This document shows positions 1 through 8,793 of a DNA stretch of 48,181 bases, piece by piece. Under the pieces are notes generated by a model, which worked only from the letters and a program-made list of their open reading frames with translations, did not search any database and was not told the origin of the DNA. The DNA comes from Butyrivibrio sp. (lineage in GTDB: Bacteria > Bacillota > Clostridia > Lachnospirales > Lachnospiraceae). The stretch's first letter is position 1, and each line of letters opens with the position of its first letter. The DNA lies in NCBI RefSeq assembly GCF_017635265.1, contig NZ_JAGBLU010000055.1, forward strand, positions 1 to 48,181, read 5' to 3'. Both the position numbers and the translations under genes were made by a program.

Positions 1-1
1 A

Positions 2-70
2 TATCTTTCGGTGAAAGACCTCTTTGCCTCTCTCGCCGAAAAATATAATGATTCTAACGGAAATAATTAA
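2..70 (+). CDS. possible 3' end of a gene cut by the window edge
   Basis: An open frame enters from the left edge and reads 22 codons (ending KYNDSNGNN) to a TAA stop. Its composition, a charged helix with a hydrophilic tail, looks like a real C-terminus, and the two other forward frames read poorly. Family cannot be named. The following bases up to about 311 show no convincing gene on either strand. Confidence 0.3.
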   Translation, partial: YLSVKDLFASLAEKYNDSNGNN

Positions 71-311
71 CAAATCTCAATTAAGCAGAAATGCTCTCAT
101 TTCCAACATCTAACATTGGCACGCATGATATAACTTGCTCCAGAGATTCCCTATGAGCCGTTCGAGGCACTATGTTCCTAGAAAACTCAGGTTTCCGGTT
201 TTTTAACAATCACCTATTCCCCATAAATGCAGATGCTTCTATCCTTAATCTCAACCAGACAGTTATACATCACTTCAACGTAAGGCCCCTATTCTGCAAG
301 GCCGATTCATA

Positions 312-998
312 TTACCTGTCGAGATCCATTAATATACCACATACAATTAGTATCCCAAAAGAGACCAGAATAGTCTTTTCCCCGATTAGTTTTGACAGAT
401 TTCCACCTATACCGGCGCCCATAGCAAAGACAGCAATTACAGAGAAATAATCCAAAGTCTTTCGGAGATCATTGTGTTTTTTTAATCTTAAGTAGTTCGA
501 AAATGACACCACGCCACTTCTTATATTTCCAATGCACATGGTGCTGGCATAAACATTTCCATGGACTTTTTTAAATGATTGCACCTGTAGGGCACATGAA
601 AATGATATCAGGCAGTTGCACAGCATATTTAAGCTTTGTGACAAAAAAGCTGCCAGCAACATTATCATTATTTCTGCCGCTATTATCCCTTGACGCCAGT
701 GGACCTTCCTGGCATTTTTAAAATAAAATTGGATATTATCGGATATGAATATTCCTGTAATAAAAGAGAATAGCGGAAATAAATACATTAATCCTCTGCG
801 GATGTCTCCTCCAATGAGGCATGTACTCATCAAAACTATATTACCCGTTTGCGCATTTGCAAAAACGTTATCCCTGACAATATATGTGTATGCATCCTGA
901 AATCCACCACTAAAAGCCAAAAGCAGATTCAGAATAAGCGATTCTGACATTTGCTTCTGGCTCGTTAGGCAGCTTTTTATTTGCTGTTTACTGATCAT
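312..998 (-). CDS. YoaK/DUF1275-family membrane protein
   Basis: A 228-residue integral membrane protein with about six hydrophobic segments. It shows the hallmark of the YoaK (DUF1275) family near the N-terminus: a first helix followed by [10 protein letters not shown] and then [10 protein letters not shown] (roughly residues 31-55). Biochemical function of this family is not established. Its start codon overlaps the stop of ttdB by 4 bases (ATGA), so it is probably translated with the tartrate dehydratase genes. The association may be simple co-transcription; a transport or membrane-maintenance role for the tartrate locus is only inference. Length is normal for the family. Confidence 0.85.
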   Translation of the reverse strand: MISKQQIKSCLTSQKQMSESLILNLLLAFSGGFQDAYTYIVRDNVFANAQTGNIVLMSTCLIGGDIRRGLMYLFPLFSFITGIFISDNIQFYFKNARKVHWRQGIIAAEIMIMLLAAFLSQSLNMLCNCLISFSCALQVQSFKKVHGNVYASTMCIGNIRSGVVSFSNYLRLKKHNDLRKTLDYFSVIAVFAMGAGIGGNLSKLIGEKTILVSFGILIVCGILMDLDR

Positions 999-1621
999 TT
1001 AATAAATCCAACCTGCTTACTGATGAGTTCTACTTGTTCGTCTTTTTTCTTATTATACTCTACTTTCTTTTCTTCAAAGTAGTTTCTTCCGCTTGAATCA
1101 ATCGATACAATAAGAGGACCAAATTCTTTTACTCTGCAGTTCCACAAAGTCTCAGGCATCCCAAGATCTTTCCACTTGGCATCCACTATCTCTTCGACTT
1201 CTGTAGCAGCTACTACAGCATTTCCGGCTGGGAAAACACAATGAATCGCACCAAATTCTTTGCATGCTCTTTCTGTATTTTCCTTCATTCCACCCTTACC
1301 TACAATGACTCTTACACCGGTTTCCTTAACAAATTCATACTCAAATTTTTCCATTCGCATTGAAGTGGTCGGCCCGACGGAAACCATCTCATATTTGTCA
1401 TCATCAAGTGGTCTGATGATGGGGCCTGCGTGAAAGATAGCATTATCCCGTACATCTACCGGAATCTGTCTTCCTTCTTCAACAACTCTCCTGTGAGCCA
1501 CATCGCGGCATGTAGTAAGACTCCCTGACAGGTAGACAATATCTCCAATACTGATATCTGCAAGATCTTCCTTTGAAACCGGAGTAACTAAAATCTTCTT
1601 TCCATCCTTAATCTCTACCAT
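995..1621 (-). CDS. ttdB: L(+)-tartrate dehydratase, beta subunit
   Basis: A 208-residue protein of the Fe-S hydro-lyase beta family (the C-terminal half of class I fumarases). It aligns from end to end with E. coli TtdB as I remember it: [20 protein letters not shown] near the N-terminus, [23 protein letters not shown] in the middle, VGKGGM, and the C-terminal [17 protein letters not shown]. With TtdA it should convert L-tartrate to oxaloacetate and water in the cytoplasm under anaerobic conditions. Separated from ttdA by 11 bases with its own GGAGG site. A fumarase role cannot be fully excluded because the families are homologous, but the TtdA-like partner, the permease and the LysR neighbour favour tartrate. 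Confidence 0.9.
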   Translation of the reverse strand: MVEIKDGKKILVTPVSKEDLADISIGDIVYLSGSLTTCRDVAHRRVVEEGRQIPVDVRDNAIFHAGPIIRPLDDDKYEMVSVGPTTSMRMEKFEYEFVKETGVRVIVGKGGMKENTERACKEFGAIHCVFPAGNAVVAATEVEEIVDAKWKDLGMPETLWNCRVKEFGPLIVSIDSSGRNYFEEKKVEYNKKKDEQVELISKQVGFIK

Positions 1622-1632
1622 CTCAAACCTCC

Positions 1633-2532
1633 TTACAGCTCAACGCCTGAATGCGATGTAATAGTTACGTTAAGATATTTGTCAAATATGATATGGCCTC
1701 TTCTGTGACTCCAGCAGCCCACATTAACGGCTACACCAATAGCAGATGGGTGTCTTGCGGTATTCTCAATATTAACTCCCATAACTGAATACTTACCGCC
1801 CATTCCCTGAGGTCCCAGACCAATGGCGTTAATACCATCTTCAAGAAGTTTCTCCATCTTGGCTGCTTTTTCGTTATCATTATGAGAACCTATGGGACGC
1901 ATAAGTGCTTTTTTTGACAAAAGAGCTGCTGTCTCAACACTTGTTGCCACGCCCACTCCTACTAGAAGTGGAGGGCAGGCATTAAGTCCGTAGGTTGTCA
2001 TCCTGTCCAGCACAAACTTGGTCACACCTTCGTATCCTTCGCCAGGCATAAGAACGGTGGCGTTTCCCGGCAGTGTACATCCACCACCTGCCATATATGT
2101 ATAAATCTCGCACTCATCAGAGTTCGGAACAATATCCCACCATACGGTCGGCGTTCCTTTTCCCACATTCTTACCAGTATTGTATTCATCAAATGTCTCT
2201 ACTGAGTTATGACGAAGCGGCGCTTCAAATGTAGCTTTCACAACTGATTCTTTTAACAATGCTTCCAGTTCGTTAATAAGCGGAAAGCCCGTTCCACATT
2301 TTACCCAGAACTGCAGAACACCTGTATCCTGGCAGGAAGGACGGTTAAGCTGTACCGCCAGTTCCTGGTTTCTGAACATTGTGTCATAAATAACCTTTGT
2401 CATTGGAGAATCTTCTTTGTCTCTGAGTTCCTGAAGCTTTGCTATTACATCATCAGGAAGTTTCTTTGCCGTGTGTGCGATAAACTTCGCCATCAGATCA
2501 GTCATCTTTTCAACTTGTACTTCGTTTGCCAT
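1633..2532 (-). CDS. ttdA: L(+)-tartrate dehydratase, alpha subunit
   Basis: A 299-residue catalytic subunit carrying the oxygen-sensitive [4Fe-4S] cluster. Expected cluster cysteines lie in RPSCQDTG (about residue 67), [10 protein letters not shown] (about 155) and [11 protein letters not shown] near the C-terminus. [20 protein letters not shown] and the surrounding residues follow E. coli TtdA closely, rather than the fused fumarases FumA/FumB. Start chosen at the ATG preceded by GGAGGTAGAAG. It lies directly downstream of the DASS permease gene (about 50 bases) and upstream of ttdB, an arrangement that supplies uptake and the first catabolic step in one transcript. Nothing suggests damage. 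Confidence 0.92.
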   Translation of the reverse strand: MANEVQVEKMTDLMAKFIAHTAKKLPDDVIAKLQELRDKEDSPMTKVIYDTMFRNQELAVQLNRPSCQDTGVLQFWVKCGTGFPLINELEALLKESVVKATFEAPLRHNSVETFDEYNTGKNVGKGTPTVWWDIVPNSDECEIYTYMAGGGCTLPGNATVLMPGEGYEGVTKFVLDRMTTYGLNACPPLLVGVGVATSVETAALLSKKALMRPIGSHNDNEKAAKMEKLLEDGINAIGLGPQGMGGKYSVMGVNIENTARHPSAIGVAVNVGCWSHRRGHIIFDKYLNVTITSHSGVEL

Positions 2533-2584
2533 CTTCTACCTCCTACTTATCTGTTTATTTGATCAGTTTTCCCTTTGCTTTTGA

Positions 2585-3853
2585 TTATGGGAAGAACGGA
2601 AATGCTATTGGAAGGATTATCATGCTCACTACAGTAGCGATCAGGATAAGCGGAACTCCCGCCTTAACATAATCCATAAATTTGTATCCACCTGCACCAA
2701 CTACCATGGTATTTGCAGGCATTCCAATCGGTGTTGCATATGCACAGGATCCGCCGATTACACAAGCCATCAGAACTGCTCTGGGGTCTGCACCCATTCC
2801 CTGCGCAATAGCAAGACATATAGGCGCCATAAGTGCTGTAGTTGCTGTATTGGACATAAAGTTAGTCAGCACGCAGCACAGGATAAATACTGCAAATGTC
2901 AGAACGTATGGAGAAGGATTTGCTCCAAGCGCACTCATTACTGTATCTGCTATCTTCTCTCCCGCGCCTGTAGACTGAAGTGCAGCCGCCAGTGAAAGAG
3001 TTCCGCCAAAAAGAAAAATTGTTTTAAGATCAATTGATTTGATCGCATCTTTTTCAGAAATGACTCCTGTTACAATCAGAAGGATCGCTCCGATACAACC
3101 TGTAATCGCAAGCTTAATCCCTATCTGATCTTCAAAGATCATTCCAAGAAGTGTTGCCACAAGAATCACTAATGAAAGTATCTTCTTCCACTTTGGTACA
3201 TTGCTGAAATCCTTTTTTTCATCAAATACCGACCCGTCGTCCTTTGTATCATGATTTGGAAGAAGTTTATAGCCAATCGTAGCATAAAACAGTATCCCTG
3301 CAGCAAGGATCGGAAGTCCTACGATAGCATATTCAAAGAATCCAAACTTAAGTCCTAAAGGCTCCAGAGTACTCTGTGCTATCATGTTCCCCGGTGCACC
3401 AATAAGTGAAAGATTACCACCCATGGCAGCCGCAAAAACAAGCGGCATAAGAAGCCTTGAACGCTTAAAGCCTGACTTGGATGCTATTCCTATAACTACC
3501 GGTATAAGCACTGCTGCTGTTCCGGTGTTAGAAAGAACCCCACTCATAAGACCCACGATGACCATGATGGCTATGATAAGGCTTCTCTCAGTTTTTGCAA
3601 ACTTTGTTACAATGCCGCCAATCTCGTTGGCCATTCCCGTTTCAAACAATGCTCCACCTACAATAAACATTGCCACAAAAAGTATTACGTTACTGTCGAT
3701 AAATCCCGCAAATGCAGTTTTCAGATCCAGGACACCTGTTACAGCCAGACCGACACATACGATCATGGATGTAAGTCCAAGGGGGATCTTTTCTGTGACA
3801 AACATCACAATGGCAAATGCCAGGAACAATAAAGTTATTGTTGATGCACTCAT
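2585..3853 (-). CDS. DASS/SLC13-family dicarboxylate (probably tartrate) permease
   Basis: A 422-residue, highly hydrophobic protein with the internal two-fold repeat of the divalent anion:sodium symporter (DASS, SLC13) family. It has two SNT substrate/sodium-binding motifs (SNTGTAAVLIPV at about residue 109 and SNTATTALMAPI at about 333), and GAPGNMI and GMPANTMV loops. Members move C4 and C6 dicarboxylates, either with sodium or as antiporters. As first gene of the ttd transcript it is most simply a tartrate importer or tartrate/succinate exchanger, functionally like E. coli TtdT, which belongs to the same superfamily. Substrate is inferred from neighbours only. Start supported by GGAGGATTACAACAG upstream. 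Confidence 0.85.
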   Translation of the reverse strand: MSASTITLLFLAFAIVMFVTEKIPLGLTSMIVCVGLAVTGVLDLKTAFAGFIDSNVILFVAMFIVGGALFETGMANEIGGIVTKFAKTERSLIIAIMVIVGLMSGVLSNTGTAAVLIPVVIGIASKSGFKRSRLLMPLVFAAAMGGNLSLIGAPGNMIAQSTLEPLGLKFGFFEYAIVGLPILAAGILFYATIGYKLLPNHDTKDDGSVFDEKKDFSNVPKWKKILSLVILVATLLGMIFEDQIGIKLAITGCIGAILLIVTGVISEKDAIKSIDLKTIFLFGGTLSLAAALQSTGAGEKIADTVMSALGANPSPYVLTFAVFILCCVLTNFMSNTATTALMAPICLAIAQGMGADPRAVLMACVIGGSCAYATPIGMPANTMVVGAGGYKFMDYVKAGVPLILIATVVSMIILPIAFPFFP

Positions 3854-3973
3854 CTGTTGTAATCCTCCTACCCATATACATCATATTCGCTATTGATACG
3901 CATCGGCCAATGCTCATCTCTTGCCTTAATAGTACGGTAAAAAAGCCATATTGTACATTTCATGCTTTTTATG

Positions 3974-3995
3974 TATAGTATAGTTATAGACTATA
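3974..3995. promoter_or_regulatory. LysR-type operator candidate
   Basis: TATAGT, ten bases, then ACTATA: a perfect 6-bp dyad with LysR-box geometry, located between the divergent permease gene and the LysR gene, 55 bases before the regulator's start codon. LysR proteins normally bind such a site next to their own gene to repress themselves and activate the opposite operon. Seen in sequence; function is inferred. Confidence 0.6.
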
Positions 3996-4050
3996 GCATC
4001 ATATTTTATCATAGCTTTTTGTGAACCTTTACCAATAAGGGAGGTTTTTC

Positions 4051-4917
4051 ATGACTCTGATACAGCTTCAGTATTTCTGCGCGGTCTGCAGATATCACTC
4101 CATTACAAGGGCTGCAAACGAGCTTTTTGTTTCCCAGCCTACTATTTCTGTGTCCATAAGAGATCTTGAAAATGAATTCCATTTAAGGCTATTCAATCAC
4201 GAAAAGAATAAAATAACCCTTACTCCGGATGGCGAGGCTTTTTACATAAAAGCGCAGCAGCTGGTAGACCAGAGCTACTCAATACAGGCTGAGTTCTCGA
4301 CCATGAATTCATCAAAAAGGCCCATAAAAGTCGGAATCCCACCTCTTATGAGCACTGTGTTTTTTCCAAAGTATCTGTATGAAATAAAAAAAAGGACTGA
4401 CATCTCTATCAGCCTTTATGAGTACGGTTCAAACAGAGCCTGTAGTCTTGTTGATTCGGAGGATCTGGATATGGCCATTGTAAATTTGGATTTCTATGGC
4501 TTAGACAGGTTTAACTATCATGTTCTATTAGAGGATAACTATGTCTTATGCCTTAGCAACAAGCATCGTTTCAGTAAGAAGAATGAAATCTCAATAGCAG
4601 ACCTTGAAATGGAGCCGCTTATCTTCTATAACACAGACTCAGTACAAAATCAGACGATAGGTGATCGCTTCAGATCACAGAACGTAACACCTAATATTTT
4701 CATGCACTCAAGTCAGCTTACGACAATCCTTAATACCTTAAAAGGCGCAGATTGCAGCGCCTTTCTATACTCATCCATTCCGGTTCCGGATGATGAATAC
4801 GTGAAGGTGGCTATCTCTCCTGCCATCACAAACAAATTTGGAATAATATGGAAAAAAGGTATATTTATCAGTGAAAGAGTAAGTACACTAATAAACCTGT
4901 TAATTGATATGTCATAA
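4051..4917 (+). CDS. LysR-family regulator of the tartrate locus
   Basis: A 288-residue LTTR. The N-terminal winged helix-turn-helix is clear (MTLIQLQYFCAVCRYHSITR, then AANELFVSQPTISVSIRDLE), followed by a co-inducer-binding domain of normal length starting at about residue 90 (PIKVGIPPLMSTVF). Preceded by AAGGGAGG. It is divergent from the permease-ttdA-ttdB-yoaK run, the same arrangement as E. coli ttdR (dan)/ttdABT. Therefore it most likely activates the operon in response to tartrate or a related dicarboxylate. The ligand is inferred from context. Confidence 0.88.
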   Translation: MTLIQLQYFCAVCRYHSITRAANELFVSQPTISVSIRDLENEFHLRLFNHEKNKITLTPDGEAFYIKAQQLVDQSYSIQAEFSTMNSSKRPIKVGIPPLMSTVFFPKYLYEIKKRTDISISLYEYGSNRACSLVDSEDLDMAIVNLDFYGLDRFNYHVLLEDNYVLCLSNKHRFSKKNEISIADLEMEPLIFYNTDSVQNQTIGDRFRSQNVTPNIFMHSSQLTTILNTLKGADCSAFLYSSIPVPDDEYVKVAISPAITNKFGIIWKKGIFISERVSTLINLLIDMS

Positions 4918-4932
4918 TTATTGGCGCGCAAA

Positions 4933-4948
4933 CGGGGGCTTGCTCCCG
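4933..4948. terminator. short GC-rich hairpin between convergent genes
   Basis: CGGGGG-CTTG-CTCCCG forms a six-pair stem with one G-T pair and a CTTG loop, between the LysR gene and the convergent MATE gene. There is no clear T-run on either side, so a terminator role is only suggested by position. Confidence 0.3.
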
Positions 4949-4995
4949 CCAGTCCCTTAGCACCAATAGAACATAAAATAGCGAGATAACATTCT

Positions 4996-6372
4996 TCACA
5001 CTGCATCAGATACTTTAATATCACAAGGAACGGATTTGGATGCTTCTGTCTTAGCACCGCCCAGATACATTGCAATACAAACTACAGCGAGCATTACTTC
5101 TACTACGGGCTGGGCTGCTATAGCACCATCAAGTCCAAATAGCTTGTTTAGTATAATGACACCGGGGATGAAAAGGATGAGATTCCTCATCAGGGTTATA
5201 ACCAGTGAATTTACAGCTTTTCCCAGAGCCTGGAAATACGAGGTAACCGTATTTATTATCCCAAGGCAAGGTGCTGACAATGCCAGAACGCGAAGGAATG
5301 ACGCTGATAATGCTACAAGCTCTTTTTCTGACAGGAATATGCCTGTAAGGATCTGACTTGCCACCAGGAAAAGAGCTGTGAATAATGCGCCAAGAATGAT
5401 CCCATCAACTGTTGCATAGCGCATAACTTTTCTTAATCTTGTCTTCTGTCCTGCGCCATAGCAGTATCCCATAAGCGGGGCCACACCCTGGCTAAGACCT
5501 ACACTGAGCATGATTGGAAACATATCGATTTTATAGGCAATTCCATAAGCAGCCACAGCATCAGATCCATAAATGCCAATATAGTTATTAAGTACAATAT
5601 TGGAAACACTTATCATTACTGTGATCAGGGCTCCTGGGATTCCGATCTTTACTACATCAAAAGTCATAGCAGGTGTAACAGAAAGGCTCTTTGGAGAGAG
5701 GCTGTAGAGCTCATTTTTCCTGGATATTTCTTTTACCATGCAGGCAAAATAGTACACAGTTGAGCACAAAAATCCCACGGATGTAGCGAGAGCTGCGCCG
5801 GCAGTTCCTTTTTCCATGAGGACGATAAATACCCAGTCAAGCAGGATATTGATCCCATTTCCAATGACAATACCGATAGTAGCTTCCTTTATAAGCCCTG
5901 CAGATCTGAACAGATGAACCATTCCGTTTGACAGGATGATAACTGGTGCTCCGAAAAATATCCATCTGAGATAATCATTGGTATAAAGCAGATTCTCTTC
6001 ATCTGCACCCGCAATGCCTGCCACCTGATTCATGAAAAGAGATCCAAGCACAAGTATCACAATACCTGAAACCGCCATTGCATAAATACAGAAGGTAATG
6101 CATTTCCTAGCCTGGTCAGATTTCTTTTCCCCAAGCATTCTTGCTATCACACTGCTTCCGCCCATTCCAAAGATGCTGGAAACCGACATTATGATCAAAA
6201 GAATCGGCGTGCAAAGTGTAACTGCAGCTATCTGCGCCGGATTTTTGGTCATTGATACAAAATATGTATCTGCCATGTTATAGATAAGTGTGGCCAAAGT
6301 TCCCAGCATAGCGGGAATACCAAGGGTCACGATCAATTTTTGTATATTTTTCTCTTCAAATACGTTTGACAT
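4996..6372 (-). CDS. MATE-family multidrug/sodium antiporter
   Basis: A 458-residue protein with twelve predicted membrane spans and the typical MATE opening (MSNVFEEKNIQKLIVTLGIP, then YNMADTYFVS). It should export cationic drugs or metabolites using a sodium or proton gradient. The start is placed at the ATG preceded by GGAGGTTTT rather than an upstream in-frame ATG 22 codons earlier, which lacks a site and would overlap the regulatory region. The gene is divergent from a Crp-type regulator, suggesting induction by a small molecule. The substrate is unknown. Length and spans look intact. Confidence 0.92.
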   Translation of the reverse strand: MSNVFEEKNIQKLIVTLGIPAMLGTLATLIYNMADTYFVSMTKNPAQIAAVTLCTPILLIIMSVSSIFGMGGSSVIARMLGEKKSDQARKCITFCIYAMAVSGIVILVLGSLFMNQVAGIAGADEENLLYTNDYLRWIFFGAPVIILSNGMVHLFRSAGLIKEATIGIVIGNGINILLDWVFIVLMEKGTAGAALATSVGFLCSTVYYFACMVKEISRKNELYSLSPKSLSVTPAMTFDVVKIGIPGALITVMISVSNIVLNNYIGIYGSDAVAAYGIAYKIDMFPIMLSVGLSQGVAPLMGYCYGAGQKTRLRKVMRYATVDGIILGALFTALFLVASQILTGIFLSEKELVALSASFLRVLALSAPCLGIINTVTSYFQALGKAVNSLVITLMRNLILFIPGVIILNKLFGLDGAIAAQPVVEVMLAVVCIAMYLGGAKTEASKSVPCDIKVSDAV

Positions 6373-6389
6373 AAAACCTCCAATCTGTG

Positions 6390-6418
6390 TTGAAACAATA
6401 CATATTCTAAAATAAAAT
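6390..6418 (+). promoter_or_regulatory. sigma-A promoter for the Crp-type regulator
   Basis: TTGAAA, a 17-base spacer and TAAAAT give a near-consensus vegetative promoter on the + strand. Transcription would begin near 6425, immediately before the 12-bp palindrome at 6433-6444. Confidence 0.6.
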
Positions 6419-6432
6419 AGAATCAATAAACC

Positions 6433-6444
6433 GGACATATGTCC
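6433..6444. promoter_or_regulatory. perfect palindrome GGACATATGTCC, operator candidate
   Basis: A perfect 12-bp palindrome located just downstream of the predicted start of transcription of the regulator and 14 bases before its start codon. Crp/Fnr-family dimers bind such dyads. Binding here would block elongation into the regulator gene (autoregulation) and could affect the divergent MATE promoter. Function inferred. Confidence 0.55.
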
Positions 6445-6458
6445 TGTTGGAGGAAAAC

Positions 6459-7079
6459 ATGAAGAGAATCTATGACAAAAAAACCATAAAAGAAGCCATT
6501 GAGCACAGTTTGTATAGAGAAGTTCTGGAAAGCCTCGATGTACCTATGTTCATCTGCGAATATGAAGACGGCGAAATGGTTGTCGCCCCTTATAGGGAGA
6601 ACAGCCTGTTTCAGATCACCATCTCCGGCAGCATGTCTATTTACTTCATCCGTAATGACGGAAGCAGCTACCATCTTGCATATTCAGATATAGATTCCTT
6701 CATGGGAGATAATGAACTGTTTGATACCGCTAACCATGGTGTTTATGGCGAGGCATCGGGTACACTTAGGTGCCTTGCTTTTTCAGTCAAAGACAGTAAA
6801 GAAGCACTCCTGGAAAACTTAGTTTTCCTAAGAGTGCTTGCAAAAACCCTGGCCGATAGATTTAAATCCATAGCCCTGCAGGACGCTGCTCCCAGCTCTC
6901 TTACAGAGCGGGTCATTTCGTACATGACTTATATCAGTGAAGACAAAGCCCTAAAGGGTGTTGAAAAAACAGCCTATCAGCTCCACTGCAGTCCCAGACA
7001 GTTGCAAAGAATCTTAAATTCCCTGGAAAAATCTGGGGCTATCAAAAAAATAGGGAAAGGGTCTTATGAGATGATATAG
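6459..7079 (+). CDS. Crp/Fnr-family transcriptional regulator
   Basis: A 206-residue protein with an N-terminal cyclic-nucleotide-binding-like beta barrel (about residues 15-110, containing FQITISGSMSIYF and the SDIDSFMGDNELF turn), a dimerisation helix (about 118-140) and a C-terminal winged helix (TAYQLHCSPRQLQRILNSLE). No FNR-type cysteine cluster is seen, so it is not an obvious oxygen sensor. The ATG at 6459 is chosen because the preceding TTG start would lie inside the ribosome binding site TTGGAGG. Divergent to the MATE exporter; most likely its local regulator. The effector is unknown. Confidence 0.82.
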   Translation: MKRIYDKKTIKEAIEHSLYREVLESLDVPMFICEYEDGEMVVAPYRENSLFQITISGSMSIYFIRNDGSSYHLAYSDIDSFMGDNELFDTANHGVYGEASGTLRCLAFSVKDSKEALLENLVFLRVLAKTLADRFKSIALQDAAPSSLTERVISYMTYISEDKALKGVEKTAYQLHCSPRQLQRILNSLEKSGAIKKIGKGSYEMI

Positions 7080-7139
7080 GCATTATGGTGTAACAATCTT
7101 CATATCCAGCAAAATATTTAGCGAATTCGTCAATTCCTA

Positions 7140-7715
7140 TTACTGCCACTCTATCTCCTCCAATACCGTTTCTATTTCGCCCTGAACTCTGGGATCTTTT
7201 GTATCTTTCAACGAAGAAAACAAAGAAAGTTTATCTACCCTATCTTTATCGCTTAATTGTTTAGGGTCATAATTCCATAACTCAATTCTATATATAGAGT
7301 CAGGCTCTTCCCATTCAGGTTCGTCTAATATTTCAAATTCTCTGATAATCTCACTTTTCTTAAAGCAAGCATAAGTCTCTACCGATGGTGGATTTAGCAT
7401 ACTGATCTCAGAAAGTGCATAGTCAGAAGCTTTAAGAAGCTCCTTTACTTCGTCTGTTCTTTTTATATGGATAACATCGCTCACCGGAGTAACAAATATA
7501 TCATTTCCAAGCTCTAATAATTCCTTTGGCTCAAGCACCAGTTTGACAAATGTGTTTTTACCTTCCTTATAATTTTCAATTGAAGGTACAGCATCGCCCT
7601 CCAGAATAAGCTTCTGATTCTCAGATGCCAGTCTGATAGATTCTCTGAGTCTATCGTTTTCTTTGCACATCTTTTCCGTATCCTGGAATATTGCTACATT
7701 TTCATCTCGTCCCAT
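7140..7715 (-). CDS. hypothetical protein, TIGR02452-like N-terminus
   Basis: A 191-residue soluble acidic protein, not confidently recognised. The first 40 residues (MGRDENVAIFQDTEKMCKEN, then a loop ending QKLILEGD) remind me of the helical start of TIGR02452/PARG-like proteins that process ADP-ribose. However, the diagnostic glycine-rich stretch of that family is absent. The rest (VTPVSDVIHIKRTDEV...) resembles nothing I can name. It could be a fusion of an N-terminal remnant to another sequence, or a separate family. Preceded by GAGGAAGG; ends 21 bases before the next gene's C-terminal frame. Confidence 0.5.
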   Translation of the reverse strand: MGRDENVAIFQDTEKMCKENDRLRESIRLASENQKLILEGDAVPSIENYKEGKNTFVKLVLEPKELLELGNDIFVTPVSDVIHIKRTDEVKELLKASDYALSEISMLNPPSVETYACFKKSEIIREFEILDEPEWEEPDSIYRIELWNYDPKQLSDKDRVDKLSLFSSLKDTKDPRVQGEIETVLEEIEWQ

Positions 7716-7765
7716 TTAAACCTTCCTCTCATTTTCTTATTTACTTATCTCAGGATACTCCACAA

Positions 7766-8446
7766 TCAGTTTTTCAACATTTGCCGGTGCAAGCACTGCC
7801 ATGATATCAGTGATATCCTTATCGTTACCGATTGCCCTACGCCTCGTTTCTGCCATAAGGGCAACTTATCATAGTTGATTCCTCTGCTGAAAAGCAGCTC
7901 ATTTTTATACGCAACCCCTTTTCCTTTCAACTCTGACGTAGCTTTATGAACTGATGTGCCCTCCTTTCGGAGCATCCAGTAACAATGTGAATTTAGCGCA
8001 TTCCTGTTAGCATCTTCCTGACGCCATCTGAAGTAATCCTCAACTCTCTCCGCATTTGGAAGAGGCACCATTCTACAGTCAAATGTTGCCGCCATCCCAA
8101 GTTCAAGCGAAAAGACTGCGCTTGCTTCAGCAGCAAGTGTTGAATTATACTTGCGCACTTTTCTGCCGAATGCATCTTCATCTGCCGCAAACAATAATGA
8201 AATCTCATCGCTTTCTGTATAGGCGTATACCACTCTGAATCCGCAATCCATGAGAGTTTTTGTTGTTTTCACCATCATATCTCTAAACTTTTCATCAAAT
8301 GGTGCTTCAAAATGACAGACTTCCTTAGTAAGTCTTGTAAAGCCTCTGCCATCAAGCCTTGCCACCATATAAATATCTGGAAGCAATACCTGATCTAAGG
8401 ACTGCTCGTAAACACGCATCTTTTTGTCCATCTCATCAAAACGCAT
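7766..8446 (-). CDS. Thg1-like tRNA nucleotidyltransferase, C-terminus frameshifted or deleted
   Basis: A 226-residue protein clearly of the tRNA-His guanylyltransferase (Thg1/TLP) family, the only known 3'-5' nucleotide-adding polymerases. LDGRGFTRLTK (about residue 31) carries the first metal-binding Asp, and YTESDEISLLF (about 80) carries the second acidic pair. NSHCYWMLRKEG and LPLWQKRG follow the family. After LPLWQKRGVG the frame runs into an implausible tail. From 7856 to 7737 another frame reads TRRRAIGNDKDITDI and continues to a stop, and its TRRR-basic stretch resembles the family's normal end. The 3' part therefore seems to have lost a segment and changed frame. Bacterial Thg1-like proteins are thought to act in tRNA repair. 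Whether this copy works is uncertain. Confidence 0.85.
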   Translation of the reverse strand: MRFDEMDKKMRVYEQSLDQVLLPDIYMVARLDGRGFTRLTKEVCHFEAPFDEKFRDMMVKTTKTLMDCGFRVVYAYTESDEISLLFAADEDAFGRKVRKYNSTLAAEASAVFSLELGMAATFDCRMVPLPNAERVEDYFRWRQEDANRNALNSHCYWMLRKEGTSVHKATSELKGKGVAYKNELLFSRGINYDKLPLWQKRGVGQSVTIRISLISWQCLHRQMLKN

Positions 8447-8602
8447 TTCTATCATCTCTCCCTGCTATACTTATTTTCCCAAATCTTGCAAATCCGACTG
8501 TTACGGCGACGCCCGATAGGTGGACACCATCTGATTTTCACACCACCTCCGGATTAATGTGACGGCGCACAATCCATTTAATTAAATGATATCCCTATAC
8601 AT

Positions 8603-8615
8603 ACTGACTGTCAGT
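8603..8615. promoter_or_regulatory. 13-bp dyad ACTGAC-T-GTCAGT
   Basis: A perfect inverted repeat with a one-base centre, 157 bases before the Thg1-like start and directly abutting the 80-bp repeated element at 8617. It has the size of a dimeric repressor operator. No partner regulator can be named. Confidence 0.35.
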
Positions 8616-8616
8616 T

Positions 8617-8696
8617 AACTCGTGGTTGATAAAACATGAAGCTGAAACCTGCAAGTTTTCTATAGCTTAGTCGCGGGAGCAGGGTCGCAGGCATCC
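8617..8696 (-). repeat. copy 1 of an ~80-bp element with conserved ends
   Basis: Read on the - strand it begins GGATGCCTGCGACCC and ends TTTATCAACCACGAGTT. A second copy at 12086-12163 begins GGATGCCTGCTACCC and ends TTTATCAACCACGGGTT, with a different centre of almost the same length (80 versus 78 bp). Both copies have the same orientation. Each lies between a transcription terminator and the start of a - strand gene. It may be a small structured RNA, a leader element, or the scar of a mobile element. This copy starts 26 bases past the terminator at 8721-8755. Confidence 0.6.
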
Positions 8697-8720
8697 ATTC
8701 GCTTACCGGTCTTGTGCATC

Positions 8721-8755
8721 AAAAAAGGACCTACCCACTTTCACGGATAGATCCT
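8721..8755 (-). terminator. Rho-independent terminator
   Basis: On the - strand AGGATCTATCC pairs with GGGTAGGTCCT (11 pairs, two of them G-T) around an 8-base loop, followed by six T. This is a strong intrinsic terminator closing the ATPase transcription unit. Confidence 0.85.
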
Positions 8756-8793
8756 AAAACCCTGATTATTATTCCAATGTGCCTGGTATCAGT

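Noticed and set aside
2682-3896. Long + strand frames opposite the permease gene
   Set aside because: Shadow frames of a hydrophobic gene; Pro/Ala/Thr-rich, no ribosome site, while the - strand frame has full DASS motifs.
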